Of a stretch of 43,662 bases of DNA, positions 17,196 to 26,477 are shown one piece after another. A model generated the notes under the pieces. That model searched no databases. It had not been told where the DNA came from and saw only the letters and a list, made by a program, of their open reading frames with translations. The position numbers and the translations under genes are program-made. Source of the stretch: CAZYVD01 sp964651045 (lineage in GTDB: Bacteria > Zhuqueibacterota > QNDG01 > DSAB01); contig CAZYVD010000016.1 in NCBI GenBank assembly GCA_964651045.1, positions 1 to 43,662 of the forward strand, in the 5' to 3' direction. The number at the start of each line of letters is the position of its first letter. The stretch's first letter is position 1.

Positions 17196-18062
17196 ATGAA
17201 AACGCTTTACACAGCAGACCTGCACGGCTCTCTCCAACTCTACAGAGAACTCGAGGAGATTGTAATAAGTGAGAAGATTGGTCTTGTTCTCATAGGCGGA
17301 GATCTTCTACCGAGAACCGGACACGATAATCTCAGCCTCATAAAACAGAAGAGATTCATTGAAGAGAAAATCTATCCCTTTCTCCTGACTATGAAAAAGT
17401 GTGCAGCAGAAGTTGGCATCATACCCGGGAACAATGACTGGCAGGAATCTATTAACACAATGAAACAGCTTGCTCGGGAAAATCTTATTCACCTCCTCCA
17501 TCTCTCACCCCTTGAAATTAATACTAAATTAATCATCAGGGGATATCCATACATTCCCCCGACCCCATTTGCACCAAAGGACTTCGAAAAATGTGATATG
17601 AGGAAAGACTCGATAGATTCCACAAATCCATCTGCAGTGATAAGTAGTGGAAACAGAATAGTAAAGATAGAGGAGAAATCATTCTTTGCAAAACGGGGTT
17701 CAATCGAGGAAGATCTTGATAGAATGACAGAATCGGATATGGAGGAAAGATCTATCTACATTTTTCATGCTCCTCCCCACGACTCTCTTCTCGATCGTCT
17801 ACACAATGGTAGTGGCGCTGGCAGCAGGGCTGTGAAGGAATTCATTAAAAAAAACCGTCCATACATCACTCTCCACGGCCATGTTCATGAATCTCCAGAG
17901 GTTACCGGAAGGTGGTGGCAGTTCTTTGGTACAACGCTTTCCATAAATCCAGGCCAGTGGGGGGAAATGATCTCTGCCGTGATATTCGAGACAGACAGCC
18001 TCTATGAGACTATGTATCATACAAAATATGGAAAACTCAATGATCCAATAATAAAAGAATGA
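17196..18062 (+). CDS. Calcineurin-like metallophosphoesterase
   Basis: A 288-residue phosphoesterase of the calcineurin superfamily. The metal-binding motifs are all present: D8-L-H10-G, GGD36, GNND, a HAPPHD segment and the final GHVH. The central stretch with IVKIEEKSFFAKRGSIEEDLDRM is an insertion relative to the smallest family members. It is cytoplasmic as judged from the lack of a signal peptide. The substrate is unknown; the N-terminus (TADLHG) resembles YfcE/MJ0936-like enzymes. It lies 12 nt after the TPR gene and 12 nt before the FG-GAP gene. Confidence 0.88.
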   Translation: MKTLYTADLHGSLQLYRELEEIVISEKIGLVLIGGDLLPRTGHDNLSLIKQKRFIEEKIYPFLLTMKKCAAEVGIIPGNNDWQESINTMKQLARENLIHLLHLSPLEINTKLIIRGYPYIPPTPFAPKDFEKCDMRKDSIDSTNPSAVISSGNRIVKIEEKSFFAKRGSIEEDLDRMTESDMEERSIYIFHAPPHDSLLDRLHNGSGAGSRAVKEFIKKNRPYITLHGHVHESPEVTGRWWQFFGTTLSINPGQWGEMISAVIFETDSLYETMYHTKYGKLNDPIIKE

Positions 18063-18074
18063 TGGAGATCTCGA

Positions 18075-19595
18075 ATGCACAAAAACCTCCTTAAAACACT
18101 TTTTCTACTCTATTTCTTCTCATTTAATACATATCTTCTCTCAACCGTTCCCCCAAAATTCAGCATCAAAACACTCAATATAAAGGGAGTTGCAATCGAG
18201 CTCATAATAGATGATATCGATGGAGACGGAGCAGAGGATATCCTGGCCGTAAGCTCTCTTTCACATTTCCCTGCAAGCAGAAGCGAGCGTATAATCTCTC
18301 TTTTCAAGCAGAAGGCCGGAACATTTCATCTGAGTCCAGACGCAACAAGAAGTCTTGATTGGGAAGAGGTAATATTTGATATTGGAGATATAGATAACGA
18401 TAGAATAAAAGAACTGCTCTTCATCAAAAGAGATGGAGTTTACTTTAACAAACCCTGCGATTTAAAAACAGGAAAAAGAGCACGACTTCTAATAAAAACA
18501 AACTCTCTCATCACTTCCAGCGATCCATCGAGAATATTCAGATATCACTTTATAAGAGACCTCGATTGTGATGGAAGAGATGAAATCCTTATTCCACAGC
18601 CTGAACAATTCTATGTGTTTTCACAATCAGGTAAAAATGTATACACTCTGACACAGAGGTTGTGGATATCCCCTGAATTCATAATAGATAAGAATGAAGG
18701 TGTCAAATTTTTATATACTCTACCCAACCTCATACAGGCCGACTTCAATGGTGACGGAAGATCAGACATGCTTGTTATTAATAGCGAACAAATAGACATC
18801 TTTCTCCACCAGATTCCCGACACCTCGATAAACATAATACCCCTAACGCCTCCTCTCTACAGATACTGGATGGGGATGAAAAATGTGCACTCTTCTGTCT
18901 TCGAATCTGCTGCTCCTCCCAGTGTCTCAATCGAACCTGTGGATCTAGATGGTAACGGATATGTAGATGTTGTGGTATCGAGAGCAGCAAGAGGAGGTTT
19001 TACTAAAAATATAAGCCAGATCCAGATCTATATGAACAGGTCTGGACACTATGATACAAATCCAAACCATATACTAACCGCAGAAAACTTCAACGGTGAA
19101 CACATCATCTGCGACTTCAATAGAGACGGACTGCTCGACATCGGACTGCTGACACTAAGGACAGGATTCATACACACAGCAGAGTTTTTGCTGACAAAAA
19201 AAGTGGGCTATAAATACCAATTCTACCTAATGAGAGAAGACCGCACCTTTCCAAAAATACCAGATGGATCTATCTCTTTCTCAAGAAGAGTCAGCATAGC
19301 AGATATCATGAATGCAAGCCTGTTAAGCAGTACAGATGGCGATTTCAACGGTGATGGAATCAAAGATCTTATAGTACCAACAGATGAGAATGAGTTTACA
19401 ATATTTCCTGGAGACGAGAGAAAAATATTTACCAAGAAAAATTCCATAAAAATCGAGGTTCATCTATCCAATCACTTTTGCATAACCGATTTAAACAACG
19501 ACGGGATATCGGATATAATATTATGGTATACTGAAAGTAAAACTATGGGGGACAAAATCGTCCTGATTCAAAGCAAGGTCGGTGATTATAGATGA
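18075..19595 (+). CDS. Exported FG-GAP/VCBS-repeat beta-propeller protein
   Basis: A signal peptide (about 1-24) precedes a chain of FG-GAP/VCBS calcium-binding repeats. Eight D-x-D/N-x-D-G-type loops can be read: IDDIDGDGAEDIL, IGDIDNDRIKEL, IRDLDCDGRDEIL, QADFNGDGRSDML, PVDLDGNGYVDVV, ICDFNRDGLLDIG, DGDFNGDGIKDLI and ITDLNNDGISDII. Such proteins fold as propellers on the surface or in the periplasm. There is no C-terminal sorting domain, so it is probably periplasmic or held by a partner. Its stop overlaps the start of the first Omp85 gene by 4 nt (ATGA), which suggests that it works with the barrel proteins. Confidence 0.88.
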   Translation: MHKNLLKTLFLLYFFSFNTYLLSTVPPKFSIKTLNIKGVAIELIIDDIDGDGAEDILAVSSLSHFPASRSERIISLFKQKAGTFHLSPDATRSLDWEEVIFDIGDIDNDRIKELLFIKRDGVYFNKPCDLKTGKRARLLIKTNSLITSSDPSRIFRYHFIRDLDCDGRDEILIPQPEQFYVFSQSGKNVYTLTQRLWISPEFIIDKNEGVKFLYTLPNLIQADFNGDGRSDMLVINSEQIDIFLHQIPDTSINIIPLTPPLYRYWMGMKNVHSSVFESAAPPSVSIEPVDLDGNGYVDVVVSRAARGGFTKNISQIQIYMNRSGHYDTNPNHILTAENFNGEHIICDFNRDGLLDIGLLTLRTGFIHTAEFLLTKKVGYKYQFYLMREDRTFPKIPDGSISFSRRVSIADIMNASLLSSTDGDFNGDGIKDLIVPTDENEFTIFPGDERKIFTKKNSIKIEVHLSNHFCITDLNNDGISDIILWYTESKTMGDKIVLIQSKVGDYR

Positions 19596-20827
19596 GAAGA
19601 TTAACAGCATCCATTCTTATTTTTCTTATCTATACAAATCTTGAGGGCCAGAATCTAAGAGTAGAAAAAGTTACTCTATTTGGCAATACAAGAACGAAAA
19701 AAGATGTAATTCTCAGAGAGCTCAACATCTGCGGTGGAGGTATGCTTTCATATGAAACACTATCGAATGAGCGCACATGGCTGTTGAGACTCGACTTTTT
19801 AAAAAGAGTAGAATTTCTCATGAAATCTGGTTCTGCTCCTGATCTGGTAAATCTTCTTGTAGTAGTTCAGGAGAAGGGATGGCTTTCAATAAAACCCATT
19901 CTGAGTAACAACGATCTCTTCGGATGGTACGGAGGAGCCACTCTGACCATAAGAAACCTCCTCGGCAGGCGAAACCGCATAGATTTTACATCTCAGCTCG
20001 GATCAATTAGAAACTTCGAACTCTCATGGGAAAATCCATGGATGGGAAGATCAATTCGACTATTCGCAGGAATCGATCTGTTCGATACATCGTACAGATA
20101 CATGTATGATGATCATCCGGTACATTTCAAACTCAAAAGTTCGGGTGGTTCACTCTTCATAGGAAAATCATTTGGAAGAAAAACAAGGATTGGTATTCGG
20201 ACAGGATATGAAGAGCTTCGAACAGACGATACCTCTGCCTCACTCTCAGGAACTGGTATCGACAGAATTCTGGGACTGAGATGGTTTTTCTCTTTCGATT
20301 CGAGAGACTGGCCCCTGTACCCCAAAAGGGGACTCTATATCTGTTCCTGGATCGAACGCTCCTCTGTACTCGATTCAAAACCTTTCTGGCATTGGACCGG
20401 CGAGATCAGGTTTTATGGTTGTGTATATAAACAAAATATTGCTGCACTTCAGATATTTGGAGAATTATCAAGGGGTAACATTCCAGTAGCAAAGAGAATC
20501 CATCTTGGAGGGGCAAGAACTCTAAGGGGATACAGAACAGGAACACTTTCTGGTGAAAACTGCCTTTGGACCAGCCTCGAATACCGCTTTCCAATTATCT
20601 ATGAAAGAAATCCTCTTGCCGGAATCCATGCAGGTTATGCAGGAGTACTATTCTTCGATGCAGGCACAGCATGGTTCAATGGAGAAAGATTCTCATCACT
20701 GAGGATAATCGCTTCTGGGGGAATCGGAATCCATTTTATTCTGGATCGCTGGGTGTTCAGGATCGAATATGGAAACCATGGAAAAGGCTGGGGCTTTATT
20801 AATATTGGTACAGGAGTAAAATTCTGA
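19592..20827 (+). CDS. Omp85-family outer-membrane protein with one POTRA domain (first copy)
   Basis: A signal peptide (1-19) is followed by one POTRA domain (about 22-95: VEKVTLFGNTRTKKDVILREL, LDFLKRVEFLMK, LLVVVQEKG) and a 16-stranded surface-antigen barrel. The conserved L6-type loop is LGGARTLRGYRTGTLSGEN (R-G-Y). The protein ends in GTGVKF, with the terminal Phe typical of BAM substrates. At 411 residues it is far shorter than BamA (five POTRAs) and resembles TamA-like, FhaC-like or single-POTRA members. It may assemble or export proteins at the outer membrane; coupling to the FG-GAP protein suggests that as a client or accessory. It forms a tandem pair with the next gene. Confidence 0.88.
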   Translation: MRRLTASILIFLIYTNLEGQNLRVEKVTLFGNTRTKKDVILRELNICGGGMLSYETLSNERTWLLRLDFLKRVEFLMKSGSAPDLVNLLVVVQEKGWLSIKPILSNNDLFGWYGGATLTIRNLLGRRNRIDFTSQLGSIRNFELSWENPWMGRSIRLFAGIDLFDTSYRYMYDDHPVHFKLKSSGGSLFIGKSFGRKTRIGIRTGYEELRTDDTSASLSGTGIDRILGLRWFFSFDSRDWPLYPKRGLYICSWIERSSVLDSKPFWHWTGEIRFYGCVYKQNIAALQIFGELSRGNIPVAKRIHLGGARTLRGYRTGTLSGENCLWTSLEYRFPIIYERNPLAGIHAGYAGVLFFDAGTAWFNGERFSSLRIIASGGIGIHFILDRWVFRIEYGNHGKGWGFINIGTGVKF

Positions 20828-22128
20828 TGAAAAATAGAAATAGACTCTATATGTTGCTTCTGGGTCTTCTGTTCGCATCAACGATCTACTCTCAGACCTT
20901 CATAGATTCTACACTGACAGGAACAATCATAACAGAGGTAAAGGTATATGGCAACAATAAGACAAAACAATCTATTATACTCCGTGAGATGAAGCAGAGA
21001 GTGGGAGATCGGGTTGTTCCAGAGATTCTTGAAGAAGACAGAAAAAGAATTCAGAGTCTCAACCTTTTTAATCGGGTCGTACTGCATGTGCGAAAAAACC
21101 AGGAGGGTGCCGCAGTCGAAATTTATGTAACAGAGAAGTTTTACTTTTATCCGTTTCCTATAATTTTTTTCAGCGAGCAGGATTTCAAAAAATTCTCGTA
21201 TGGAGCAGGAGTTGTCCATTTAAACTTCCGCGGCAGGGCAGAAATTATCGATGGAATCTTCTGGCTCGGCTACAACCCGCGAATCCACCTTGAATACTAC
21301 AATCCATGGATATGCGGAAACCGTCATCTTCTATTCTATACAAACCTCTTCAGTCAGAAAATAAAAAGCAAGCACTACAGAGACCAGAAAGTATATGAGT
21401 TGCATTCGGGAATATCGATCGAGATAGGAAAGCGCTTCGGACTGTTCTCATATCTGAATTTTAATCTCGGATACAAACAGATCTCTATCTCACCACCTCA
21501 ACCGTACGAAATGGTATCAGGAACAAACAAAGATCTCCTACCAAGTGCTGGAATCAGTTTCTTATACGATTCGAGAGATCTAAAAGAATATCCCTCCTCA
21601 GGCTGGAAGATATACCTCTGGGTCAATAAAAAAGGTGTTGGCTCCGTTACAGATGTGGATTATTTGTTCTACGGTTTTGATATTCGAAAATATATACCAT
21701 TAGGCAGAAGACCTTCCATAGCATTCAGGTTTACAACCAATCTCTCAGAGGGTAGAGTCCCTGTATATGACAGAGTCTACCTGGGGTACAGCGAGAGGAT
21801 AAGGGGTCACTTCAATCTGGTACGTGAGGGTGAGAATAGAATCATCTCAAGTATCGCCCTTCATGTTCCACTCCTTCCGATTCGTTATTTCAGTATATCA
21901 AACCTGAACCAGCTTCAGAATCTTAAGTTTGGCATCAGCCTTGGCCTTTTTGTTGATACTGGAAGCGTGTGGTTTCAAGGGGAAAATTTGAAATCTCTGA
22001 AATTTACATCTGGCTTCGGCTTTGGAATTCACTTTCACGTTCCTTATATCAATCTCCTGAGAGTGGAGATGGCATTCGATGAAAAATATAACTCTCAGTT
22101 TATAACAACGTTTGGTGTTGATATATAA
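20827..22128 (+). CDS. Omp85-family outer-membrane protein with one POTRA domain (second copy)
   Basis: A second single-POTRA Omp85 protein, overlapping the first by one base (TGATG). A signal peptide (1-22) is followed by POTRA (about 35-105: ITEVKVYGNNKTKQSIILREM, LNLFNRVVLHV, AAVEIYVTEK) and a barrel. The L6-type loop is LGYSERIRGHFNLVREGEN, where the usual R-G-F/Y is R-G-H. The end GVDI lacks a final aromatic residue. It shares the architecture of the first copy but diverges in sequence, so an old duplication is likely. The pair could form a two-barrel system or act on different clients. The function is not established. Confidence 0.87.
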   Translation: MKNRNRLYMLLLGLLFASTIYSQTFIDSTLTGTIITEVKVYGNNKTKQSIILREMKQRVGDRVVPEILEEDRKRIQSLNLFNRVVLHVRKNQEGAAVEIYVTEKFYFYPFPIIFFSEQDFKKFSYGAGVVHLNFRGRAEIIDGIFWLGYNPRIHLEYYNPWICGNRHLLFYTNLFSQKIKSKHYRDQKVYELHSGISIEIGKRFGLFSYLNFNLGYKQISISPPQPYEMVSGTNKDLLPSAGISFLYDSRDLKEYPSSGWKIYLWVNKKGVGSVTDVDYLFYGFDIRKYIPLGRRPSIAFRFTTNLSEGRVPVYDRVYLGYSERIRGHFNLVREGENRIISSIALHVPLLPIRYFSISNLNQLQNLKFGISLGLFVDTGSVWFQGENLKSLKFTSGFGFGIHFHVPYINLLRVEMAFDEKYNSQFITTFGVDI

Positions 22129-22146
22129 ACCACGAGGAGAGAAGAA

Positions 22147-22884
22147 GTGCATAGAGAAATCTTTTATGCAGCTCCAGAAAATGTAAAGAAGGAATATCTA
22201 TACTTATTTGGAGAAGAGGTACATCATCTCCGCCGTGTTCTCAGAAAGAAAGAGGGCGATATTGTATGGGCAGTGGATGGTATTGGGGCAAGTTATGAGG
22301 TAGAGCTGATTAATATAACAGACCAAAAGGCAGAGTGCAGGATTTTAAAAACAACAAAAATGGCGGGTGAGCCCGAAGCAGAAGTAACACTCGCACTCGG
22401 AATGCTAAAGGGTGAACGTTTTGATATTGCTGTGGAAAAGGCCACAGAAATTGGTGTTCGAAGAATCGTACCGTTTATAAGCGAAAACTCAACTGCCCAT
22501 GCAACTCATGCAAAGATATCAAGATGGAGGCGCAAATCGCTTTCAGCAATGAAGCAGTCAACACGATCCATACTGCCAGAGATAACAGAAACAAAAAAGT
22601 TTTCTGATCTCTTTAAAATGGAGTGCGAATCTGAATATAGATTCATTGCTCACCAATCTGACGTGAGCCGTATACTCGACATTAGAAACAGCCCAAGCAG
22701 TAACACTGCAAAGAGCGTATTTGTAATAGTCGGGCCTGAAGGTGGATTCTCAGAAGGGGAAGTTGCAGAGGCAGTGAATCATGGATATATTCCAATAGCA
22801 TTAGGCAAGAGACGGCTTCGATCAGAGACTGCCGCAATAGTGATCACAACATTGATCCTTTTTCAGCTCGGCGAGATCAAATAG
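22147..22884 (+). CDS. rsmE: 16S rRNA m3U1498 methyltransferase RsmE
   Basis: An SPOUT-family methyltransferase that methylates U1498 of 16S rRNA with SAM. It has the N-terminal PUA-like region (HHLRRVLRKKEGDIVWAVDG) and the knotted SAM-binding C-terminus with VEKATEIGVRRIVPFISENS, VGPEGGFSEGEV and LGKRRLRSETAAI. Length (245) is normal. The start is GTG at 22147 with GAGGAG at 22134-22139. It is the last gene of the plus-strand run and probably shares its transcript. Confidence 0.95.
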   Translation: MHREIFYAAPENVKKEYLYLFGEEVHHLRRVLRKKEGDIVWAVDGIGASYEVELINITDQKAECRILKTTKMAGEPEAEVTLALGMLKGERFDIAVEKATEIGVRRIVPFISENSTAHATHAKISRWRRKSLSAMKQSTRSILPEITETKKFSDLFKMECESEYRFIAHQSDVSRILDIRNSPSSNTAKSVFVIVGPEGGFSEGEVAEAVNHGYIPIALGKRRLRSETAAIVITTLILFQLGEIK

Positions 22885-23068
22885 AAACGAAAGAAGCAGA
22901 TCAGGGCTCCTCTATCTGTTAATCTATCATATCTTTATTCATAATCATCCGTACTATTCATAAGAAGAGAAAAATTTACAATCCTATAATTGGAATAGAG
23001 ATTAAGAATTTTTAAATGGGCATTCTTGCAAATCACCCTGACCCTCAAATTTTGGGTATATAACCCGC
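22885..23068. other. Convergent intergenic region
   Basis: The rsmE gene ends at its left and the small membrane protein gene ends at its right, so a two-way terminator would be expected. I see only a weak 4-bp hairpin (GGGT...ACCC) followed by a T-run near 23055-23080. No gene or RNA is recognised. Confidence 0.3.
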
Positions 23069-23266
23069 CTATTTTTTACTTCGATTCAGATTTGTTATAA
23101 GAGGAAACAGTATACCAAAGATAATCCCATTTCTAAATGATAAAGACCAGTCAACATATCCAGAACCATGAGCAATCAGGCTATATAAATAAGAAACCAG
23201 TATCGATATCACAAAGGTTATGCAGAAGATAAGAAAAAAATTGACTGCAAAATTCTTAACACTCAT
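23069..23266 (-). CDS. Small membrane protein, about 65 residues
   Basis: A small protein with two hydrophobic segments: residues ~8-31 (FFLIFCITFVISILVSYLYSLI) and ~46-58. A polar turn (HGSGYVDWSLSFRN) lies between them. It is real rather than a chance frame: the ATG has an excellent Shine-Dalgarno site, AAGGAGGG on the minus strand (complement of 23271-23278), about 4 nt upstream. No function is known. It lies downstream of the M16 pair on the same strand, separated by a hairpin region. Confidence 0.75.
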   Translation of the reverse strand: MSVKNFAVNFFLIFCITFVISILVSYLYSLIAHGSGYVDWSLSFRNGIIFGILFPLITNLNRSKK

Positions 23267-23298
23267 TTTACCCTCCTTAGGTTAATTTGAGACATATC

Positions 23299-23346
23299 AA
23301 TACCCCACTGTTGTGATATATCTTCAGACACTAACAGTGGGGTATT
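23299..23346. repeat. Inverted repeat, 14-bp arms, between M16 pair and small membrane gene
   Basis: AATACCCCACTGTT (23299-23312) is repeated exactly in reverse complement at 23333-23346, with a 20-nt loop. It follows the M16 genes on the minus strand and precedes the small membrane gene. There is no clear T-tract on the minus-strand side, so it may be a rho-independent-like terminator, an attenuator, or an operator. The structure itself is certain; its role is not. Confidence 0.6.
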
Positions 23347-23426
23347 TATATCAAGGTATTAATACAAGATCAAGAGTAACAAAAGAATAACATACAATTT
23401 ATCTGATACAGAACATTTCAAAAAAG

Positions 23427-24932
23427 CTATCTCACAAACACATCATCCGCCTTTACTATTTTCACATTGCTCTCATCGATCTTGAGTCTATAACCTTCTA
23501 TTTCCTTATCCTCAATCAATACCTTTTCTGGTTTTGGAGTGGCATATTTAATTGGACTCGGCAAATTCTTAACCAGCGCCTCTTTAAGCTCCTTTCCATT
23601 TTTTGTGATCATTACTATCTTCATGTTCTTATACTGGAGGTGTTTTTTTATTGCACTGTTTACATCATCAAGAGTCAGCATATCGAGCATCTCGGGCAGC
23701 TTTTTTAAATGATCGTCTATTCCGTAGAAAAGATCATCTATCTTGTATCCAAGACGCATATCTGTTGTCGAAGCATAGTGGAGATAATATTTCTTAAGGA
23801 ATCTTTTTGTCAGTTCAAAATCTTCCTCTGTCATACCATTATCTACAAGCTTCTGAAGCTCTCTTATCGCAGCCCGCAGTGCAAAATGTGCATGCTCGTT
23901 CAATACAGGCCTTATCCATATCTCAAAGATCTGCTGTCTTCTTGAAACATTTGCCGGTGGAAATTGACGCGCCCATCCATTTGGGAAACACTCTATGTAA
24001 GAGTAGTCTCCATAGTTCATACCCCTTGCCTCGCGAATCACCTGATAGAGATGGCTGCTCGAGTTTCTATGTTCTCCGAACCATGAATTGGCAATCCACA
24101 ATGCATAGTAATCCTTATCTCCTCTAAGTACATCTATTGGAAAACCAATGCTTATTGCAGTCGATTGTGTCTCTTTTTCAACAAGGACAACCTCAAGACC
24201 ATTAATCGGCCTGGGTTTCGGTTTCTCAACAGGTCTTGTAACTCTTGGAGGAAGCTGTTCAAGACTCATTTTTAATTTTTTTAGGATCGAACTACTATAA
24301 TTCCCACCTATGCCGATAACTACATTATCCCGAGTAAAGTGAGTCTTGTAAAAATTCCTGACATGCTCTAGTGTAATAGATTTTACACTTTGTATCAGGC
24401 CCTCCTCTGGATGACCATATGGTGTGCCCTTAAAAATTTCCCGATAAAGTAGCTCCTTTCCAAAGGCCTCATCATTTGAATAGCGCAGTGTCTTTTCCAG
24501 ATAGTTCAGTGTATTTGTCTTTATTCTATTAAAATCCTCCTCTTCGAATGCAGGGTAAAGGATTGCCTGAATAAACAAATCAAGATACTCTTTTACTTTA
24601 TCCTTATGGACACGTCCCTTTATTATTGTCATCTCCTTATCTACAGCGGATGAATAATAGGCAGCCATTGGATACAGTTTTTTAATGATATCGCTATATT
24701 TATTCTCCTGTGTACTGGCCTCTGTCAACATCGCGGCTGTCAAGGCTGCCAATCCCTCCTTCCCTGCAGGATCGTCCTGAGAACCCACCTTGAACCACAC
24801 TCGAAATGAAATCGTTGGATCAGACGGCACAGGTAGTTCCACGGTTTCGATTCCACGTCTCGTCTTACAGGATACTATCATCATTATGCAAAGCAGCAAA
24901 ATAAAAGCAGTATATAAACTTTTCGAGATCAT
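23427..24932 (-). CDS. M16 family protease-like lipoprotein, non-catalytic subunit
   Basis: A pitrilysin-fold protein of 501 residues. A lipoprotein signal (IVSC, Cys 22) suggests membrane anchoring. The zinc motif H-x-x-E-H is absent: the equivalent region reads GKEGLAALTAAML, so this is the inactive partner common in M16B pairs. Other conserved elements remain (LNYLEKTLRYSND, YGHPEEGLIQSVKSIT, FTRDNVVIGIGGNYS, R-Y/R-type C-lobe). The catalytic partner lies immediately upstream with a 2-nt gap, and the two probably form a heterodimer. Confidence 0.88.
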   Translation of the reverse strand: MISKSLYTAFILLLCIMMIVSCKTRRGIETVELPVPSDPTISFRVWFKVGSQDDPAGKEGLAALTAAMLTEASTQENKYSDIIKKLYPMAAYYSSAVDKEMTIIKGRVHKDKVKEYLDLFIQAILYPAFEEEDFNRIKTNTLNYLEKTLRYSNDEAFGKELLYREIFKGTPYGHPEEGLIQSVKSITLEHVRNFYKTHFTRDNVVIGIGGNYSSSILKKLKMSLEQLPPRVTRPVEKPKPRPINGLEVVLVEKETQSTAISIGFPIDVLRGDKDYYALWIANSWFGEHRNSSSHLYQVIREARGMNYGDYSYIECFPNGWARQFPPANVSRRQQIFEIWIRPVLNEHAHFALRAAIRELQKLVDNGMTEEDFELTKRFLKKYYLHYASTTDMRLGYKIDDLFYGIDDHLKKLPEMLDMLTLDDVNSAIKKHLQYKNMKIVMITKNGKELKEALVKNLPSPIKYATPKPEKVLIEDKEIEGYRLKIDESNVKIVKADDVFVR

Positions 24933-24934
24933 TT

Positions 24935-26284
24935 CTACCTCCCCTTTAATACTACCACAGTTCTTTTTTCTTTCCTTAAAAATTTATTTGCAGCCTTCCA
25001 GACATCTTCGGGTGAGACCTTTTCAATAGTACTGTAGAGCATATCCACACCATCTATGTCTCCTGTCATGGCAATCATCTGAGCAAGGTTCCCTGCAACA
25101 TTATCGGGTGTATTCAGATCCATGAGAAAGCTGTACTTCATATTGCTCTTCAAATCTTCAAGCTCCTTCTTATCCACCATGTGTTTCTGAAAGTAGCCTA
25201 TTGCCTTATAGATCTCATTCTCAATGTTACTAATATCGCTCTCCTTCTTTACCATGGTATAGATTGTAAGAAGTGCTGGATCACGACTCGATGAAAAATC
25301 GGCTTCTATAAACTGAACCCTCTGTTGATCAAGCACAAGGTTGTTGTAAAGTTTGCTCGTCTCACCAAAGATCAATTCACCCATTATTAAGCATGCAGCC
25401 ATCTCAATATTCCCTGGATCGAATGAAACAGCCGATTTATATGCAATTGTGAGAATCGGAAGCGTCTTTCCTTTAAATGATACATTTACCCTCCTCTCCC
25501 CTCTTTGTTCTGGTTCGACCGGTATAGTTGGTGAAACATACCCCTTCTTCCAGCCTCCATAATATTTCTGTGCCAGCTCAAACACACGGGAAGGCTTAAC
25601 ATCACCAGCAACGAGCAAAACAACATTCTCGGGTCGATAATACCTTTTAAAGAAAGATTTACTGTATTCATACATCGTCGGCATTGCTTCAATGTCTTTT
25701 CTGAAACCTATAGTCGTATGTTTGTAAGTATGTTTATCAAATGCCGTATCCATGAGTTTTTCAAAGAGTACTGAAAAAGGATTCGAGAGCCCTTTGAGAT
25801 ATTCCCCATAAACAGCTCCTGCCTCGGTCTTGAACGCCTGCTCTGAATATGAGAGATTCTGAAATCTATCGCTCTCCAGTTCCATGACCCTCTCCAGATC
25901 CTCTTTGGCAAAATTCAAATGGAAACATGTGAGATCATTTGATGTATATGCGTTTGCATTGGCACCCATTGTGGTTATCAATGAATCATAGACAGCACCC
26001 GGATACTTTTCCGTCCCTCTAAACATCATGTGTTCAAAAAAATGAGCAAATCCTGAATGACCCGGCTCATACTCATCTCTACTCCCTGTGCGAACTATTG
26101 TATAGTATGCTACTATTCCCTCGCTCTCCATTGGAATCACTATTATTTTAAACCCATTATCCAGCACCTTTTTATGATACTCGTAGGGAAATATTTCCCC
26201 TCCATATAGCGCCGCTGTTGTCGAAATTACAAGGCAAAGTACAAAAATAAAAACACAGGCCAATGAAAATAGTTTCACTGCCAT
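24935..26284 (-). CDS. M16 family zinc peptidase, catalytic subunit
   Basis: A zinc peptidase of the pitrilysin/insulysin family, exported (hydrophobic N-terminus to about residue 26). The inverted zinc motif H81-F-F-E84-H85 is intact, and a downstream acidic segment (TEAGAVYGEYLKG) supplies the third ligand. The second lobe is typical (YRPENVVLLVAGDVKP). I start at the ATG at 26284 because AGGAGG on the minus strand (complement of 26291-26296) is spaced 6 nt away; the longer frame begins with a TTG that overlaps this site. It pairs with the non-catalytic lipoprotein downstream to degrade peptides in the periplasm. Confidence 0.92.
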   Translation of the reverse strand: MAVKLFSLACVFIFVLCLVISTTAALYGGEIFPYEYHKKVLDNGFKIIVIPMESEGIVAYYTIVRTGSRDEYEPGHSGFAHFFEHMMFRGTEKYPGAVYDSLITTMGANANAYTSNDLTCFHLNFAKEDLERVMELESDRFQNLSYSEQAFKTEAGAVYGEYLKGLSNPFSVLFEKLMDTAFDKHTYKHTTIGFRKDIEAMPTMYEYSKSFFKRYYRPENVVLLVAGDVKPSRVFELAQKYYGGWKKGYVSPTIPVEPEQRGERRVNVSFKGKTLPILTIAYKSAVSFDPGNIEMAACLIMGELIFGETSKLYNNLVLDQQRVQFIEADFSSSRDPALLTIYTMVKKESDISNIENEIYKAIGYFQKHMVDKKELEDLKSNMKYSFLMDLNTPDNVAGNLAQMIAMTGDIDGVDMLYSTIEKVSPEDVWKAANKFLRKEKRTVVVLKGR

Positions 26285-26477
26285 GTTGATCCTCCTCAAT
26301 TTAGTTTATATTTAATAATAACGAAATAATATACCAAATGGTTTCTTATAAAGCAAGTAGGGATAGTAGATTTGAATGATTCCTATTTTTCAAGGTTCAG
26401 CAAGAGGCTAGTTATTGTATTCAGCACAGCCTGAAGGCATGTGCCGTACGCGTCAAGATTCTATATAATTTACACTG
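26285..26477. other. Intergenic region upstream of the M16 pair
   Basis: It carries the strong Shine-Dalgarno site of the M16 catalytic gene (26291-26296 complement). The remainder holds no gene I can recognise and presumably includes the promoter of the pair. Confidence 0.4.

Noticed and set aside
23055..23080. Rho-independent terminator after rsmE
   Set aside because: The stem is only 4 bp; the T-run alone is not convincing.
23427..24932. M16 protein without HxxEH as a further novel pseudoenzyme
   Set aside because: Pairs of an active and an inactive M16 subunit are a well-known arrangement, so this loss is expected and not counted with the other three.
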